Below are positions 44,801 through 54,827 of a stretch of 64,000 nt of DNA, piece after piece (position 1 is the stretch's first letter; each line of letters begins with the position of its first letter). The translations under genes were made by a program, and so were the position numbers. The DNA lies in the NCBI GenBank assembly GCA_031308135.1, contig JAHLJT010000631.1:190854955-190918954 (forward strand), written 5' to 3'. The notes under the pieces were generated by a model, which saw only the letters and a list, made by a program, of their open reading frames with translations, was not told the DNA's origin and made no database searches. Source of the DNA: Acheta domesticus (Eukaryota > Arthropoda > Insecta > Orthoptera > Gryllidae).

Positions 44801-45479
44801 TGTCCGAACTATCAAAAACATTATTTTACCTCTTCAAAATATTTCTTGAACAAGACTATGGCATGTGGAGTGCAACCGATTTGCACGTGTCGAGATTTTA
44901 ATCCTTATCTAAGACAACTTTTACGTTGATAACGGTCAATACAATTGTGCTCGCGCAAAAATAACAGATAAAAAATATATTTGCAGCAAACAAGACTAAT
45001 TTATGAATATGATGAAATGGTCAGAATTCTTAGCTTAGTTAATAGCCGCAGACTCTGCCCAACAAAACCCTAGTAGGAGCACGCTGCCCCCATCCAGCTA
45101 CCAGTACCCTTCTTCAAGCCTCCATTGCCTCGCATACGCGAAATACGGACGGACTCCCGATAGTCCATGATGCTACCCATTCCAAAAACATTTATCGTTC
45201 GCATAATCGGTCAGTTAAAACTAAATTCGTTCTAAAAATGTGTTTGTGGTATGCACAAACTAAAGAGTCGATTTATTGCAAGTTTAATACTTTCTGTAAC
45301 TTTTCCCCCGAGGTTGATTTTTTCTGGCGAGGGCGCCGCCCTACAGCCCTTAAGCAGCAGCCATTACTGGTGGGGAGGGCATATGGATGACTCACGTGCA
45401 AGAAAGCGCCCACTGAGGCGGACGCGAGGTTCCCCATGGACAGAAACTGGTAATGACGTTTCTTTTTAAAGTCACTTTT
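44801..45479. other. Intergenic DNA, nothing recognised
   Basis: GC patches at 45050-45165 and 45310-45460 without coding or repeat structure that I can identify. Confidence 0.4.
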
Positions 45480-45640
45480 TAACTTCTAGGTCATATGGCG
45501 ACCACTATGATTGTTTTAATGTGATTGGGATCTGTAGAGGAAACACCTAAGGACAACACAAACATTCGTGTCAGAGGTCGAACCCATGACCCTTCGAACC
45601 GAGGCAGCTGGGACCCTCGGCTATCATGGCCGGCTGGAAA
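45480..45640 (-). mobile_element. tRNA-derived SINE head (family C)
   Basis: On the minus strand TGATAGCCGAGGG (45614-45626) matches an internal A box and GGGTTCGACCT (45575-45585) matches a B box, with tRNA-like spacing. The sequence between does not form a good cloverleaf and continues into unrelated DNA (CACGAATGTTTGTG), so this is a SINE head rather than a tRNA gene. Confidence 0.6.
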
Positions 45641-45984
45641 TAACAGTTATCTGCTGACTTGTAGTTTTTATTGATCTCTTTTGCCTAAATCATTATATGA
45701 ATACTTTTGTAAATTTTTATGCACATTATTTTATGCGTGTAATATTGAGGTACGACGATTCTATTTTTGAAAACGATTGTTAATGTGACAGTAATAAAGA
45801 TGGAATGATAATAACAATATTAAACAAATAATAAAAGTAGCAAATAATAGTTTTTCTGATATTTTATTTGTCTATTTATTCAGAGATTCTCTTATTAATG
45901 GTAATGAAGAGGTAATTGAATTGATGTTATTTATTTTGCATATTTTATAGGATCTCATGTTTAAAATTTCATTGGATTGTTTCC

Positions 45985-46330
45985 GAGTCATTTCCACAAT
46001 CTTTTACTTTCCCGTACATGTAGGTATATACGGAATATATACTTAGTATAGGGAAAGTTATATAATGCTGCGCGAAAAAACGGCGAATTTTCGGCAGAAA
46101 ACTCTTATTAGAGGGCCTTGATAACCAAGAAGTGGATAAATACAGTTGCTAAATTGAGAAAAACATCTCCTAACACGTGGTGCAGCCAGAATCCCTATTT
46201 TGTGGATCATTGATACCAAAAAAACAATTGAAAGCAAAACGTCTGTCCGTCTGTCTGTGAAGAACGCTCGCGACTAAACCGTTCAGCCGATTTTCTCCTA
46301 CAATGATATTTCCCAATCGATCTGACTGAT
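45985..46330 (+). repeat. Dispersed repeat D, copy 2
   Basis: Copy of the repeat at 40150-40290, longer here. It continues into GTCTGTCCGTCTGTCTGTGA (46240-46259) and CGCTCGCGACTAAACCG, a (GTCT)n-centred stretch often seen inside arthropod dispersed repeats. No coding capacity. The minus frames at 46207-46407 and 46298-46534 are shadows. Confidence 0.55.
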
Positions 46331-46379
46331 CTCGTGGCCCCTTGAATTTGAAACCGGTATTTTAATTTTTGTCGGTACG

Positions 46380-47190
46380 TCACATGAAGCCTCTGGGACA
46401 TTTTCAAAATTTAAAAAAATGGCCCAAATAATTTTGACTAAATTTTGTTGTTGGATAGTTTGAAGGTCATTTAAGAGAGAGTAAGTCTCATGTTGGTTAA
46501 AAATTCTAATTTTTCGAAAATTGAAAAAATTCAATTTTTTTTCGGCATCTTCCTACAACTACAATTATGAAGATACAATTTTTTTCGTAAAAAATATGTT
46601 CATAAGAAACAGGACTTCAAAGAAGGTCATGTTCAATTTTTCTAAAACATAAGTATTTTTTGCGAAAATGTGTGTCAAACAGACAGTTTTGTATTTTCTT
46701 TAAATAATTTTTTACAACCGCACAACGTATTAATTTTTGATTAAATTGAGACCTAAGATAGTATAAAGGAAGCTCAAGAGAATGGTGCAGGTTTCATGTT
46801 CGTTAAATTGCCTGATTTTGCACAAATTTTAAAAAAATAATAAATTTTCAGCAACAAATTTTCTACAACAATTCTTAAGATACAATTTTTTAAATTAAAT
46901 ATGCTCATCAAAACCAGATCTTCAAATAAGGTCATGTTGAAGATTTTGAAAATATGAGTAGTTTTTCTATAATATTCTGGCAAACATTATAGCCCTCTGG
47001 GAATTCACTGCGTTTCGTTTTCGGCGACTTCTTACAACTACAATTGTGAAAATAATTTTTTCTCTCGAGGAAATGTATTTATCAGAACTACATCTTGAAA
47101 TAATAACATGCATATTTTTTTGAAAATACGAGTAGTTTTTCTAAAATTTCATGAAACGTAACAGCCCGCTGCAAATTTACTGCGCTTCAG
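46380..47190. repeat. Degenerate tandem repeat with ACAACTACAATT core
   Basis: Three related units with landmarks CTACAAC(TA)CAATTATGAAGAT (46552), CTACAACAATTCTTAAGATA (46863) and CTTACAACTACAATTGTGAA (47029). Each is followed by AATATG(T/C)TCATnA, GA(C/T)(A/T)TC(A/T)(A/T)A and ATAAG/ATGAGTAGTTTTTCT. Units 2 and 3 also share AACA..TA(G/C)AGCCC(T/G)CTG. Spacing is irregular (about 310 and 165 bp). Confidence 0.6.
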
Positions 47191-47572
47191 ACAGCTGGAT
47201 GCGTTGTAAATTAGTATTTGTTTGTAAATTATTTCTTTGTTCGTTTCTTACATTCGACCTTTTGTTATACATATACACATTACTTTTTTTTAGAAATTAT
47301 TTATTTTGAAATATTTGAAATAAAAATTACTAGCTAAGAGAATATCGACACAAGGGAACACAACAATGAATTCCGTTTCTTTTTTATTTATTCTAGCTTG
47401 GCCATTGGCCCTCTGCAGCCGCACGAGATACTTACATTAGTATGAGATTTATAGAAGAATCATTTGATACATGATGAACAATATTATTGTTTTAAATATG
47501 GTAAATTATAGTGTTAATAAAGTTTATCACAAGAAAACACTCATCAGTTCCAGTTTATGGGGGATCGAAAAA

Positions 47573-47779
47573 TTATCTTGGTAGCTTTCTTTTTAATCTT
47601 TTGCGATGAGGATTTTGCTTACCTATATGAAAGTCAATGGCCGAAGGGATCTTTAATATTTTCGAAGAGAATTTTGCGGTTAAGAGGCAGAAGTGGACGG
47701 GGATGGGTGTAATGCCAAGTTCAATATGTAACTGCGCATTTGGAATATACCAGGGAACTGTTGAAATGATGCGTAGCAA
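47573..47779 (-). pseudogene. LINE C-terminal region
   Basis: 68-codon frame with LRIISTVPWYIPNAQLHIEL, matching the conserved 'LR.I...PWYVRN..LH.DL' block near the end of Jockey-clade ORF2, followed by a basic tail and stop. Between this and the RT (48120-47790), frameshifted pieces such as CKNIHLSETRRSAKFHIKKS and YASPVWAAAARTNINKIQIS-like sequence can still be read. Confidence 0.85.
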
Positions 47780-48127
47780 TCTATTGTGAGAAATTTGAAT
47801 TTTATTGATGTTTGTTCTGGCTGCGGCAGCCCAGACTGGGGAAGCATAGGAAAGTATGTGTCATATCATTGCTTTATAGATGTGACTATCCACATGTAAT
47901 TAATTGTAGGGTGATGATTTATTGAGAATCGGTTTTATTTGTTGGGCTCCATAAGTCACAAGAGCTATTCGGTGTTTAATATTTTGCCGCCTTGTAAGTA
48001 TTTTATCTAACAAAACTCCAAGATATTTGACAGTTTTGTTGTGAGGGAGGCAGGTGATGTTTTGATTTTTTTATATGAAATTTGGCGGAACGTCTGGTCT
48101 CCGAAAGGTGAATATTTTTGCATGTCA

Positions 48128-49540
48128 TTAATTTGGATTTATTTGAATTGGCGAGGGTGGAGCCTTGGGGTACTCCTGCTTTGATGGTGAAAGGTGAGAA
48201 GAGAGAGCTCCAGGGAGACGTACAGAAAAAGTTCGCTTGGTAAGAAAACTTTCAATGATGCGTGAGGGATATAATGGAGTACCTATACTGTATAATTTGA
48301 AAATTAACCCAGGATGCCAAACGGTATCGAAAGCTTTTGCTATATCTAGAAAAACTGCTGCGGTATGCTTGTGGTCATGGAATACTTCGATGATATCTTC
48401 AGTTAGGCGTAAGATTTGATGATATGTAGACAAAAGGGGTTGGAATCCAAATTGATGAGTTGGTATGGCATTGACTGAGATAAGGTAAGAATTTAGTCTA
48501 GGAAGTATACATTTTCCGAATAGTTTTGCCGTTTTGGGTAGCATGCTAATCGGTAGTTGGGTCGTTTTGTGCTTTCCCAGGGTTGAGAATGGGAAAAATG
48601 TGAACCATGTTTCCATTTATCAGGGAAGTACGTTTGTCTCAAGGCGACGTTAAATATTGCTGTAATATCTTCTATTACTGTTAAAGGAAGGCGTTTTAAT
48701 AAAAAAGTTGATATTAGGTCATGGCCATTTGGGTAGCATGCTAATCGGTAGTTGGGTCGTTTTGTGCTTTCCCAGGGTTGAGAATGGGAAAAATGTGAAC
48801 CATGTTTCCATTTATCAGGGAAGTACGTTTGTCTCAAGGCGACGTTAAATATTGCTGTAATATCTTCTATTACTGTTAAAGGAAGGCGTTTTAATAAAAA
48901 AGTTGATATTAGGTCATGGCCATTTTGGGTAGCATGCTAATCGGTAGTTGGGTCGTTTTGTGCTTTCCCAGGGTTGAGAATGGGAAAAATGTGAACCATG
49001 TTTCCATTTATCAGGGAAGTACGTTTGTCTCAAGGCGACGTTAAATATTGCTGTAATATCTTCTATTACTGTTAAAGGAAGGCGTTTTAATAAAAAAGTT
49101 GATATTAGGTCATGGCCATTTGATAATTTCGGGGTTCCTAGTGTAGGATATTTAATGATTTCGGTTGGTGAAATAAATTTAGGGCATTCAGGAACTGTTA
49201 ATTCTGGTAGTGCAATTACTTCTTGAGTATGATTATCGTGTTGCCAATTATGAGAAGGGTATGAAGTAAAGATTGATGCAAAACCCCACTTATCGGAAGG
49301 AGAAGATGCTTCTCCAGTTGGAGTAACAAGGGTAGGTAGATTGCGCGGAAGACCTCGGGTAATGTTCCACAGTGTGTGATCAGATGGGCTTGCCGTCTGA
49401 GTTTGGAAATGAATCTTTTGCGCATGGACGAAGGCCAAAAGGTGTCTCACAATTTTAGTTAGGAGATTTAAATAAGATTTTAGAAGAGAGGATCGATGTC
49501 TCAAACAGTGATTTCGAATATAAGGTTTATAATCTATCAA
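48128..49540 (-). pseudogene. LINE reverse transcriptase remnant
   Basis: Recognisable in pieces. The N-terminal RT linker is at 49540-49122 (NHCLRHRSSLLKSYLN, WNITRGLPRNLPTLVTP). Then comes a block ending in FPDKWK with LPISMLPKTAKLFGKCILPR (RPISLLP-type motif), HQFGFQP, and AVFLDIAKAFDTVWH (first catalytic Asp intact), then FLTKRTFSVRLPG and a PQGS-like sequence in a shifted frame. Right after that the sequence jumps to the region beyond the palm, so the FADD box is absent. This is an internal deletion of roughly 70-80 codons. Frameshifts lie inside the FPDKWK block and before PQGS. Confidence 0.88.
48536..49121 (-). repeat. 195-bp triplication inside the LINE
   Basis: Three tandem units: 48536-48730, 48731-48926 and 48927-49121 (195, 196 and 195 bp). 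They are essentially identical apart from one extra T at the second boundary. Each encodes, on minus, the NGHDLISTFLLKRLPLTV to FPDKWK to RLACYP segment. A normal Jockey protein has this once. Confidence 0.97.
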
Positions 49541-50360
49541 TCTCTTCGCTGCGGGTGGTATTGTTGGAAGCGGGGTGTGTTGATGGGCCGTGGGGGTCGT
49601 TAAGTGTAGGGTCTTTTAAATCTAAAATTGTATGAGTAAGTGAATCAATGTCCCTGTCGATTTCCTGCGTAGTGATGAGTGGTGGCAGTGGAGGTAGAAG
49701 ATGTACAACTAGCGTATGATAATATGGCCAGTTTACATTATGTAAATGATAAGGTTGAACGGGACGAATTTCTTTTGGAGTTGTTCCGAGTGAGAAAACT
49801 ACGGGGCGATGATCAGATTGCAGGGCGATACGAATCTCGACTTGAATGTTACAAATAATGTTGTTAGAAACTCCGAAATCTAGAATATCAGCTTGCACTA
49901 ACGCGCAGTAAGGTTAGTAGCTGGGTGCATTAGGAGCATTCACTGCCAGATTTAATCTTTGTATATCAGCTTGCAACAGATTACCAGCAGGTGAGTTTAG
50001 TCTACTTCCCCACGAAATGTGTTTAGCATACCCATCACCGATTACTAATATGGGTTGGTGGGAGGGAAATAAGGCATCAATATCACCTGATCTGTATGGA
50101 ATATTAGGGCGGTTGTAAATTCAAGCAATTATTAGAATATATTGACGTTCCTGCTGAATAGCTACACTCACATTTTGAAAAGTATTATTGATATTTAAAG
50201 GTAGTTGGTGTTGCGTTAAGGAACTTTTTACAAAGATGCTGCACCCCACCGCTGCACCTATTTCGCGATCGGTCATAGTGATATATAATATAGCCAGGAA
50301 TATATATTTACATGGAAGGGAGAAAGGTTGGTTTCCTGAATTTTTCGTTGATATTTGCAA
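49527..50360 (-). pseudogene. LINE endonuclease domain remnant
   Basis: Minus-strand frames, broken by at least two stops, read YNRPNIPYRSGDIDALFP then ILVIGDGYAKHISWGSRLNS, corresponding to the conserved GDFNAKH..WGS motif with F-N changed to G-Y. Further on come ADILDFGVSNNI and LQSDHRPVVFSL, the conserved SDH histidine motif at the end of the endonuclease. The linker HNVNWPYYHTL matches Jockey proteins. The N-terminal piece at 50121-50360 supplies the start of the domain. DNA nicking would be its role at integration; this copy cannot do it. Confidence 0.85.
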
Positions 50361-50410
50361 GAAAAGTTTTAGTTTTCACACCAAATGCTGTACCATTTGT
50401 AGTGAATAGA

Positions 50411-51489
50411 GTTTTTTGCATAGTTTTAGAATACTCTCCTCTAATCATGGCCCTATGAAATGCATTTATGTATTGTCCAGGGTATCAGGCCCCATTCTTT
50501 TTGCAAAAAAAAGTTTACAAAACTTTTGTATTATATTTTTATGCAGTTGTAGAATTCACACAGTTCTGACAACAGTGTGGTGAAAAAAAGTGAGTTGTTT
50601 GCTTCTTGCTTGAATTTGACGTTTTCAAATAATAGTAAGATGTAAGTAGCGCACAAAGTGCAATATTTCAATTCTACGTAGCAGTTTCCAATTACGCGGG
50701 AAAATATGTGCTGTTTTAGCACTACTAGTTTAACCTGTTTTAATATAACTTGCTCTAGACTCCGACTAAAGGAATATGTTCAGTTTTGGGCGAAGTAATG
50801 TACTGTTGTCACCTATGTTTACCAACTAATGACTAGGAAGGTCAGCCCGAAAGGTTCCAAGCTGAAAAATTTAAGCGTGTCAGAGCTTGGGGAAAATATG
50901 GCTATAGCGAGATAAATATCTATTTGGAATTGAAAAGTAGTGCATTAATTAGAAAAACATTGACTATGATACGAGATGTAGAACAAATGATAGAAACGGG
51001 ACAACGTAGGCTCTAAGTGTGGAAGTGAAATGATATCCATGAAAATGTGGCAAGATTTTACGACAGGAATAAGGAAAAAACATCGCTTTAATGTGAAGAC
51101 ACGGTAGAGGCGGCAAAAAATGATATACTTGTGTATAAAAAGATGTTAATTGCATATGGACGAAAAACTGCAATGTTCTCGTCGCAAAATCCCTTTACAT
51201 ATTGACTAAAAGAAAGAAACAGAGTTGTGAAGTAAAAATCCTTGTAATGTGAAAACTTTCACCAAATGTATGCAGAAAAGGTAAATATACTTTTGTATGC
51301 ATTCCATTTTATTTTCCTCCCTAAGCTAATACTAAATATTATGCGGACAAGATAATGTAAACAAAAAATACGCGATATCGTTTAAGCGATTTAAAATGTT
51401 ATTTTATCGGAAAATACTTGTTATAAGTAATAAAACAATAAAGATAAGTAAATAGATGAAAATTTGAATTAAAAATTGGAATTCAGGTA
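50411..51489. other. AT-rich DNA, nothing recognised
   Basis: Minus frames at 50531-50722 and 50964-51173 have no motif. Confidence 0.5.
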
Positions 51490-51885
51490 GAGAGTTGTAT
51501 ACGCCAAAAGTGATTAAAGGTCTCGGTTCACCATATTCGCAGTGCGCTTTCCCCTGCTGAGCAGATTTCGAGACTAGTTAGATAGCTGGGTTGAATTCAG
51601 TTGCTCTCTGGAGGAGAATTCTAGTGTTGGCTGCTCTATTCGGTAGTTTTTCGAGGTTTCTCCGATCTGACCAAGCGAATGCCGGAGCAATATCCTAACA
51701 AAAGGCCACGAACAGAGTGCGAATTTTTCCTCCTCTTCCTTGATCTATTCTCACCTCTTACTTACATACACACGAGTACTACCTCACATGTTGGGAAAGC
51801 AGTCGGGATCTTAGAGCTTGTGGGGCGATGGGGTGGTTCTGCCATGAAAACGTAATATTTCGTGTCGAAAATGTCTTGGACCATA
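51490..51885 (+). mobile_element. SINE-A copy 6 (3'-truncated)
   Basis: Head remnant with TCTCGGTTCACCAT (B-box-like, 51522-51535), then TAGTTAGATAGCTGGGTTGA, CTCTCTGGAGGAGAATTCTA, TTCGAGGTTTCTCCGATCTG, GCGAATGCCGGAGCAATATC, CTTCCTTGATCTATTCTCAC, TTGGGAAAGCAGTCGGGATC and GAGCTTGTGGGGCGATGGGG. The distal part with GTCGGCGCCGG and the tail is missing. Confidence 0.82.
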
Positions 51886-52560
51886 AGGTTAATAGCGATG
51901 GACGAAACAGGCCTGCCGACTGCGCTGTCTAACGAGGTTTCTCAAAAATACATTCTCTACATCATTCTCTTTAAAATTATTTTATTCGAGAATGTGCAAA
52001 ATATTTTGACGTCCATTGAGAAGCAAATAATAATAGTAAAGAGGTAAAAGACTTCCCGGATTCCTGCTCTTGAACTGAGTTGACATTAATTTTTGTATAC
52101 GTTAAGTTGCTTTCAAGTTTTGTTAATATAAAATGTATTGTTATAAGAAGAGTGTTAGGGTAGCGAATGCATGATCAGTCTCAAAGAGTTGGTCTACAAC
52201 CCTGGGAGTAACGGGTTGTATTCCCAATCTCTGTAGATATTACAAAATTATTTTAGGTCTTCTTTACAAACTGAGAGAGCTGGGAATATAGTATCCGAAT
52301 TGCACTGTTTAATTATGTGAAATAAATTTTTTTTTCTATATAATCTAGGTTAAATTTTACTGTTATACAACATTGACTTTAGAAAATAGTAGTAATAACT
52401 TACGTATTTAGTTGAGATTTGAATAAAAAGCATGGTATTTACATCATCGTATGTCCTCTGCGAGAGAAAATTCATCTTCAAAGTCCGAAAAATTGGAGAG
52501 GAGTGCATTTTCACCAGATGTTATTAGATATTCATAATATCCCTTGAAAACTTCAATGCA
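51886..52560. other. AT-rich DNA, weak tRNA-like stretch
   Basis: 52155-52228 has an A-box-like TAGGGTAGCGAATGC and a B-box-like GGGTTGTATTCCC, but the spacing is long and the match poor. It could be a SINE head; I do not call it a tRNA. Confidence 0.3.
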
Positions 52561-52677
52561 CTGAAAACAAACAAACTTAGCCGAAGAGAACAAGTGACTC
52601 TAACCAAAATTCGGACGGAACATTCTAAAATCAGCCATCTCCACCTCATATATTATTGCGAATATATTGCGATTAAT
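52561..52677 (+). pseudogene. LINE ORF2 C-terminal fragment
   Basis: 39 open codons read LKTNKLSRREQVTLTKIRTE then HSKISHLHLIYYCEYIA. The 'LSRRE...L..IR..H..ISH..L' block is the conserved region that follows the RNase H domain in several LINE clades (I, R1, Jockey-like), normally just before a CxxC. Nothing upstream or downstream of it can be recognised as LINE sequence. Confidence 0.6.
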
Positions 52678-52699
52678 ATTGCGAACATAAGCGTGGCTT

Positions 52700-52900
52700 G
52701 TAGTTCGACAATGAAACAATTGCCATGTTGGCTTACAGAACGAGCGACTGAGCGACGCGGAGTGCACTAACAAATCTCGGGCACGACTGCACTACAAGAA
52801 ATTTTCAGCACGACTGACTAGCGACTGGCGCGGCGGCGCCAGCGCTTGCTGCGAGCGTTTGGCGCCGATTTTTGTGCGGTAGCCAATGAGAGCTAGCGAG
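52700..52900. promoter_or_regulatory. CpG-rich patch with CCAAT
   Basis: Raised CpG with GGCGCGGCGGCGCCAGCGC (52828 onwards), then GTAGCCAATGAGAG, a CCAAT-box-like motif, at 52879-52892. It may be a promoter. No start site is assigned. Confidence 0.35.
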
Positions 52901-53039
52901 ACAGATTCGTGGGATTCTGTTGCTTAAAATTAAGAAAGAAAGGAATTCATAAACAAAGTGTAAATTAGGCATGATTTTAAATTATAGAAATTACGCCATT
53001 AATATGAAATTAACAGGAGGGACCTGAGCCTGTTATGTT

Positions 53040-53640
53040 ACAAATCAATTAACGGCGTTCGCCACGGCCGGCGGCGGCTGTGTACGGCGAATGCCGGGGG
53101 CGTTAGATTTCGTAAGAATTGGCCGCAGCTGCGCTGGGCAACAAAGAAGTTGTATTAAAGCGAGGTTGCGAAACCATGCGATGTGCTTCAGTATGGAACA
53201 TAAGAAAATAAACAATGATAACTTGTTCGAACACGCACGTTTTCTTAAGTTCCACAATCCCTTTCCAACATTTTAACTATAAATACGATAGTTGAAAGAT
53301 GAATAAAATATAATAAAGGTATAATTATAAAATTTAAAGGTTTCAGGTTTTTTGAAATTTTGAGTTTTTGTCCACGATCTCTGGAAAGTGCCCCGCCGCA
53401 CGACGCTGCGCGTGTCGTGGGGGGGAGGGGTAGCGCGGGGGTAGGGGAATGGCCGGGTCGGAGATGCCGGCTGTCGCCGCGCGCGCCGCGGGGCGCGAAG
53501 GGCGCTGTAGATCGATAGTCGCGCGCGCGGACGACCGGGCAGAGCGGCCCGCTTCGATACTTCGCGCGCCGGAGTGCGGTCCACGAAGTGCGGTCCCGCT
53601 GGGCGCTCGCGACGGCAGCAAGGTGGATCCTCCCTTCCGT
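53040..53640. promoter_or_regulatory. CpG island
   Basis: Two CpG-rich cores, 53050-53140 and 53390-53630 (CGCGCGCGGACGACCGGGCA), separated by AT-rich sequence. The first core has a short inverted repeat, CGGCGTTCGCC / GGCGAATGCCG. Overlapping frames on both strands (53245-53649, 53273-53584 and 53343-53645 minus; 53449-53994 plus) reflect composition. A promoter is plausible, direction unknown. Confidence 0.45.
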
Positions 53641-53796
53641 CTCACCCAACCACCATCAACCTCGCTCAGTCCCCCTCAAATCCCTCCGCTGAGCCCCTCG
53701 CAGCTTCCCTCAGATCCCCTTTTACCCCTCAGCTTGTTCTTAGCCACCACTTCAGTTTGTCCTCGGTCCCCTCTTGAGTTCCTCCGCCCGTCTTCA

Positions 53797-54150
53797 GACC
53801 CCTCTTCAGCGCCTCCTCAGACACCTCCTGAGTCCACCATTCCCCCTCAGACCCATTTAGCCCCTCCTCAGATACCTTGTGAGTCCACCAGTCCCCCTCA
53901 GCCCCCCAGACTCCATTTAGCCTCCCCTCAGATCCCTCCTGAGTCCACCAGTCCCCCTCAGAACCCATTTAGCCCCTCCTCAGATACCTTCTGAGTCCAC
54001 CAGTCCCCCTCAGCCCCCCAGACTCCATTTAGCCTCCCCTCAGATCCCTCCTGTGTCCACCAGTCCCCCTCAGAACCCATTTAGCCCCTCCTCAGATACC
54101 TTCTGAGTCCACCCAGTCCCTCTCAGCCCCCATTTAGCAATACCTCAGAC
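53797..54150. repeat. Higher-order minisatellite (51/60-bp dimer)
   Basis: C-rich repeat in which GTCCACC recurs at 53832, 53883, 53943, 53995, 54055 and 54107, i.e. alternating spacings of 51-52 and 60. Two monomer types therefore alternate in a ~112-bp dimer: one with CCCATTTAGCCCCTCCTCAG, the other with CCCCCAGACTCCATTTAGCC. A looser CCCTCAG repeat extends left to about 53640. Confidence 0.93.
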
Positions 54151-54224
54151 CCCTCGTCCCAGCGCGCCTCATCCCATCAGCTCCTCTCAGTCTTTCTTTC
54201 ATCTCCCCCCAGGCCCCCTTTCTT

Positions 54225-54515
54225 AGTTACGCTACAAGCATGCACGCGAGAGGATTGTAGAAGGCCGTAACCTGATACAAACGACAAACAGTAGGTAGGT
54301 CCGTGAACTGCCGTTGGTAAACTTGTGTGAATAAGAAATATTATAATCCTCTCGCTTCGTTTTATCACACACAAAATGTGACTGAGATTGAACCACCTTT
54401 TCGCAGTCATGTTTGTCTTTTGCTGAACGAAGAATGGGCTCGAACCCGCGACCCCTCGGTCCGAGATCAGTATGTCATTACTGCCTTCGCGATCTCGGCC
54501 ACGGGGTCGACACTG
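54225..54515 (-). mobile_element. tRNA-derived SINE (family B)
   Basis: On minus, TGGCCGAGATCGCGAAGG (54484-54501) is an A-box match and GGGTTCGAGCC (54437-54447) a strong B-box match, within a tRNA-like 75-nt head beginning CCGTGGCCGAGATCG. A body of about 200 bp follows, to CTCTCGCGTGCATGCTTGTA. GAGAGGATTATAATATT and the later ACAATCCTCTCGCG give some internal symmetry. It is not a functional tRNA because the acceptor strands do not pair. Confidence 0.72.
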
Positions 54516-54827
54516 GATTAGAGGGGGCTTTGTATATTTGGATTTTTGTGTGAAAAGTCTGATTGTGTTTCACTAGATGTAAGTCCATTTCGTATTTATT
54601 CCACCCAAAGCTTTCTTGCAACTAACATCGGTGTGAAATTGTGGCGATGGTGGTGGCGGAGGCGGCAACGACAGGGCGGGATACAGTTTGAACTTTCTCA
54701 TTCGTTTGACAATAGAAGATTTTTTGTACAATCATTATCGGGCGTTTTACATGAAGAACCCTTACGGTTATCAGCAGACGCTCCCTGCCATCAGTTAATA
54801 CCTCTGCCTCTTTGATACCCTATAGTC

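Larger units (their letters stand above)
47382..50410 (-). mobile_element. Jockey-type LINE, pseudogenised
   Basis: About 3 kb of a Jockey-clade non-LTR retrotransposon on minus. In sense order it has an apurinic-type endonuclease (about 50360-49527), reverse transcriptase (49540-48128), and a C-terminal region (47779-47573). A 3' UTR with CAATGGCCAAGCTAGAATAA and an AATAAATAAAAAA end follows at about 47382. Stops and frameshifts break every domain, the second catalytic half of the RT is deleted, and a 195-bp segment is triplicated. The ORF1 (gag) part is not seen, so the copy is probably 5'-truncated near 50400. Target duplications could not be found by eye. Confidence 0.9.

Noticed and set aside
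52155..52228. tRNA gene candidate
   Set aside because: A/B spacing too long, poor box matches and no acceptor stem.
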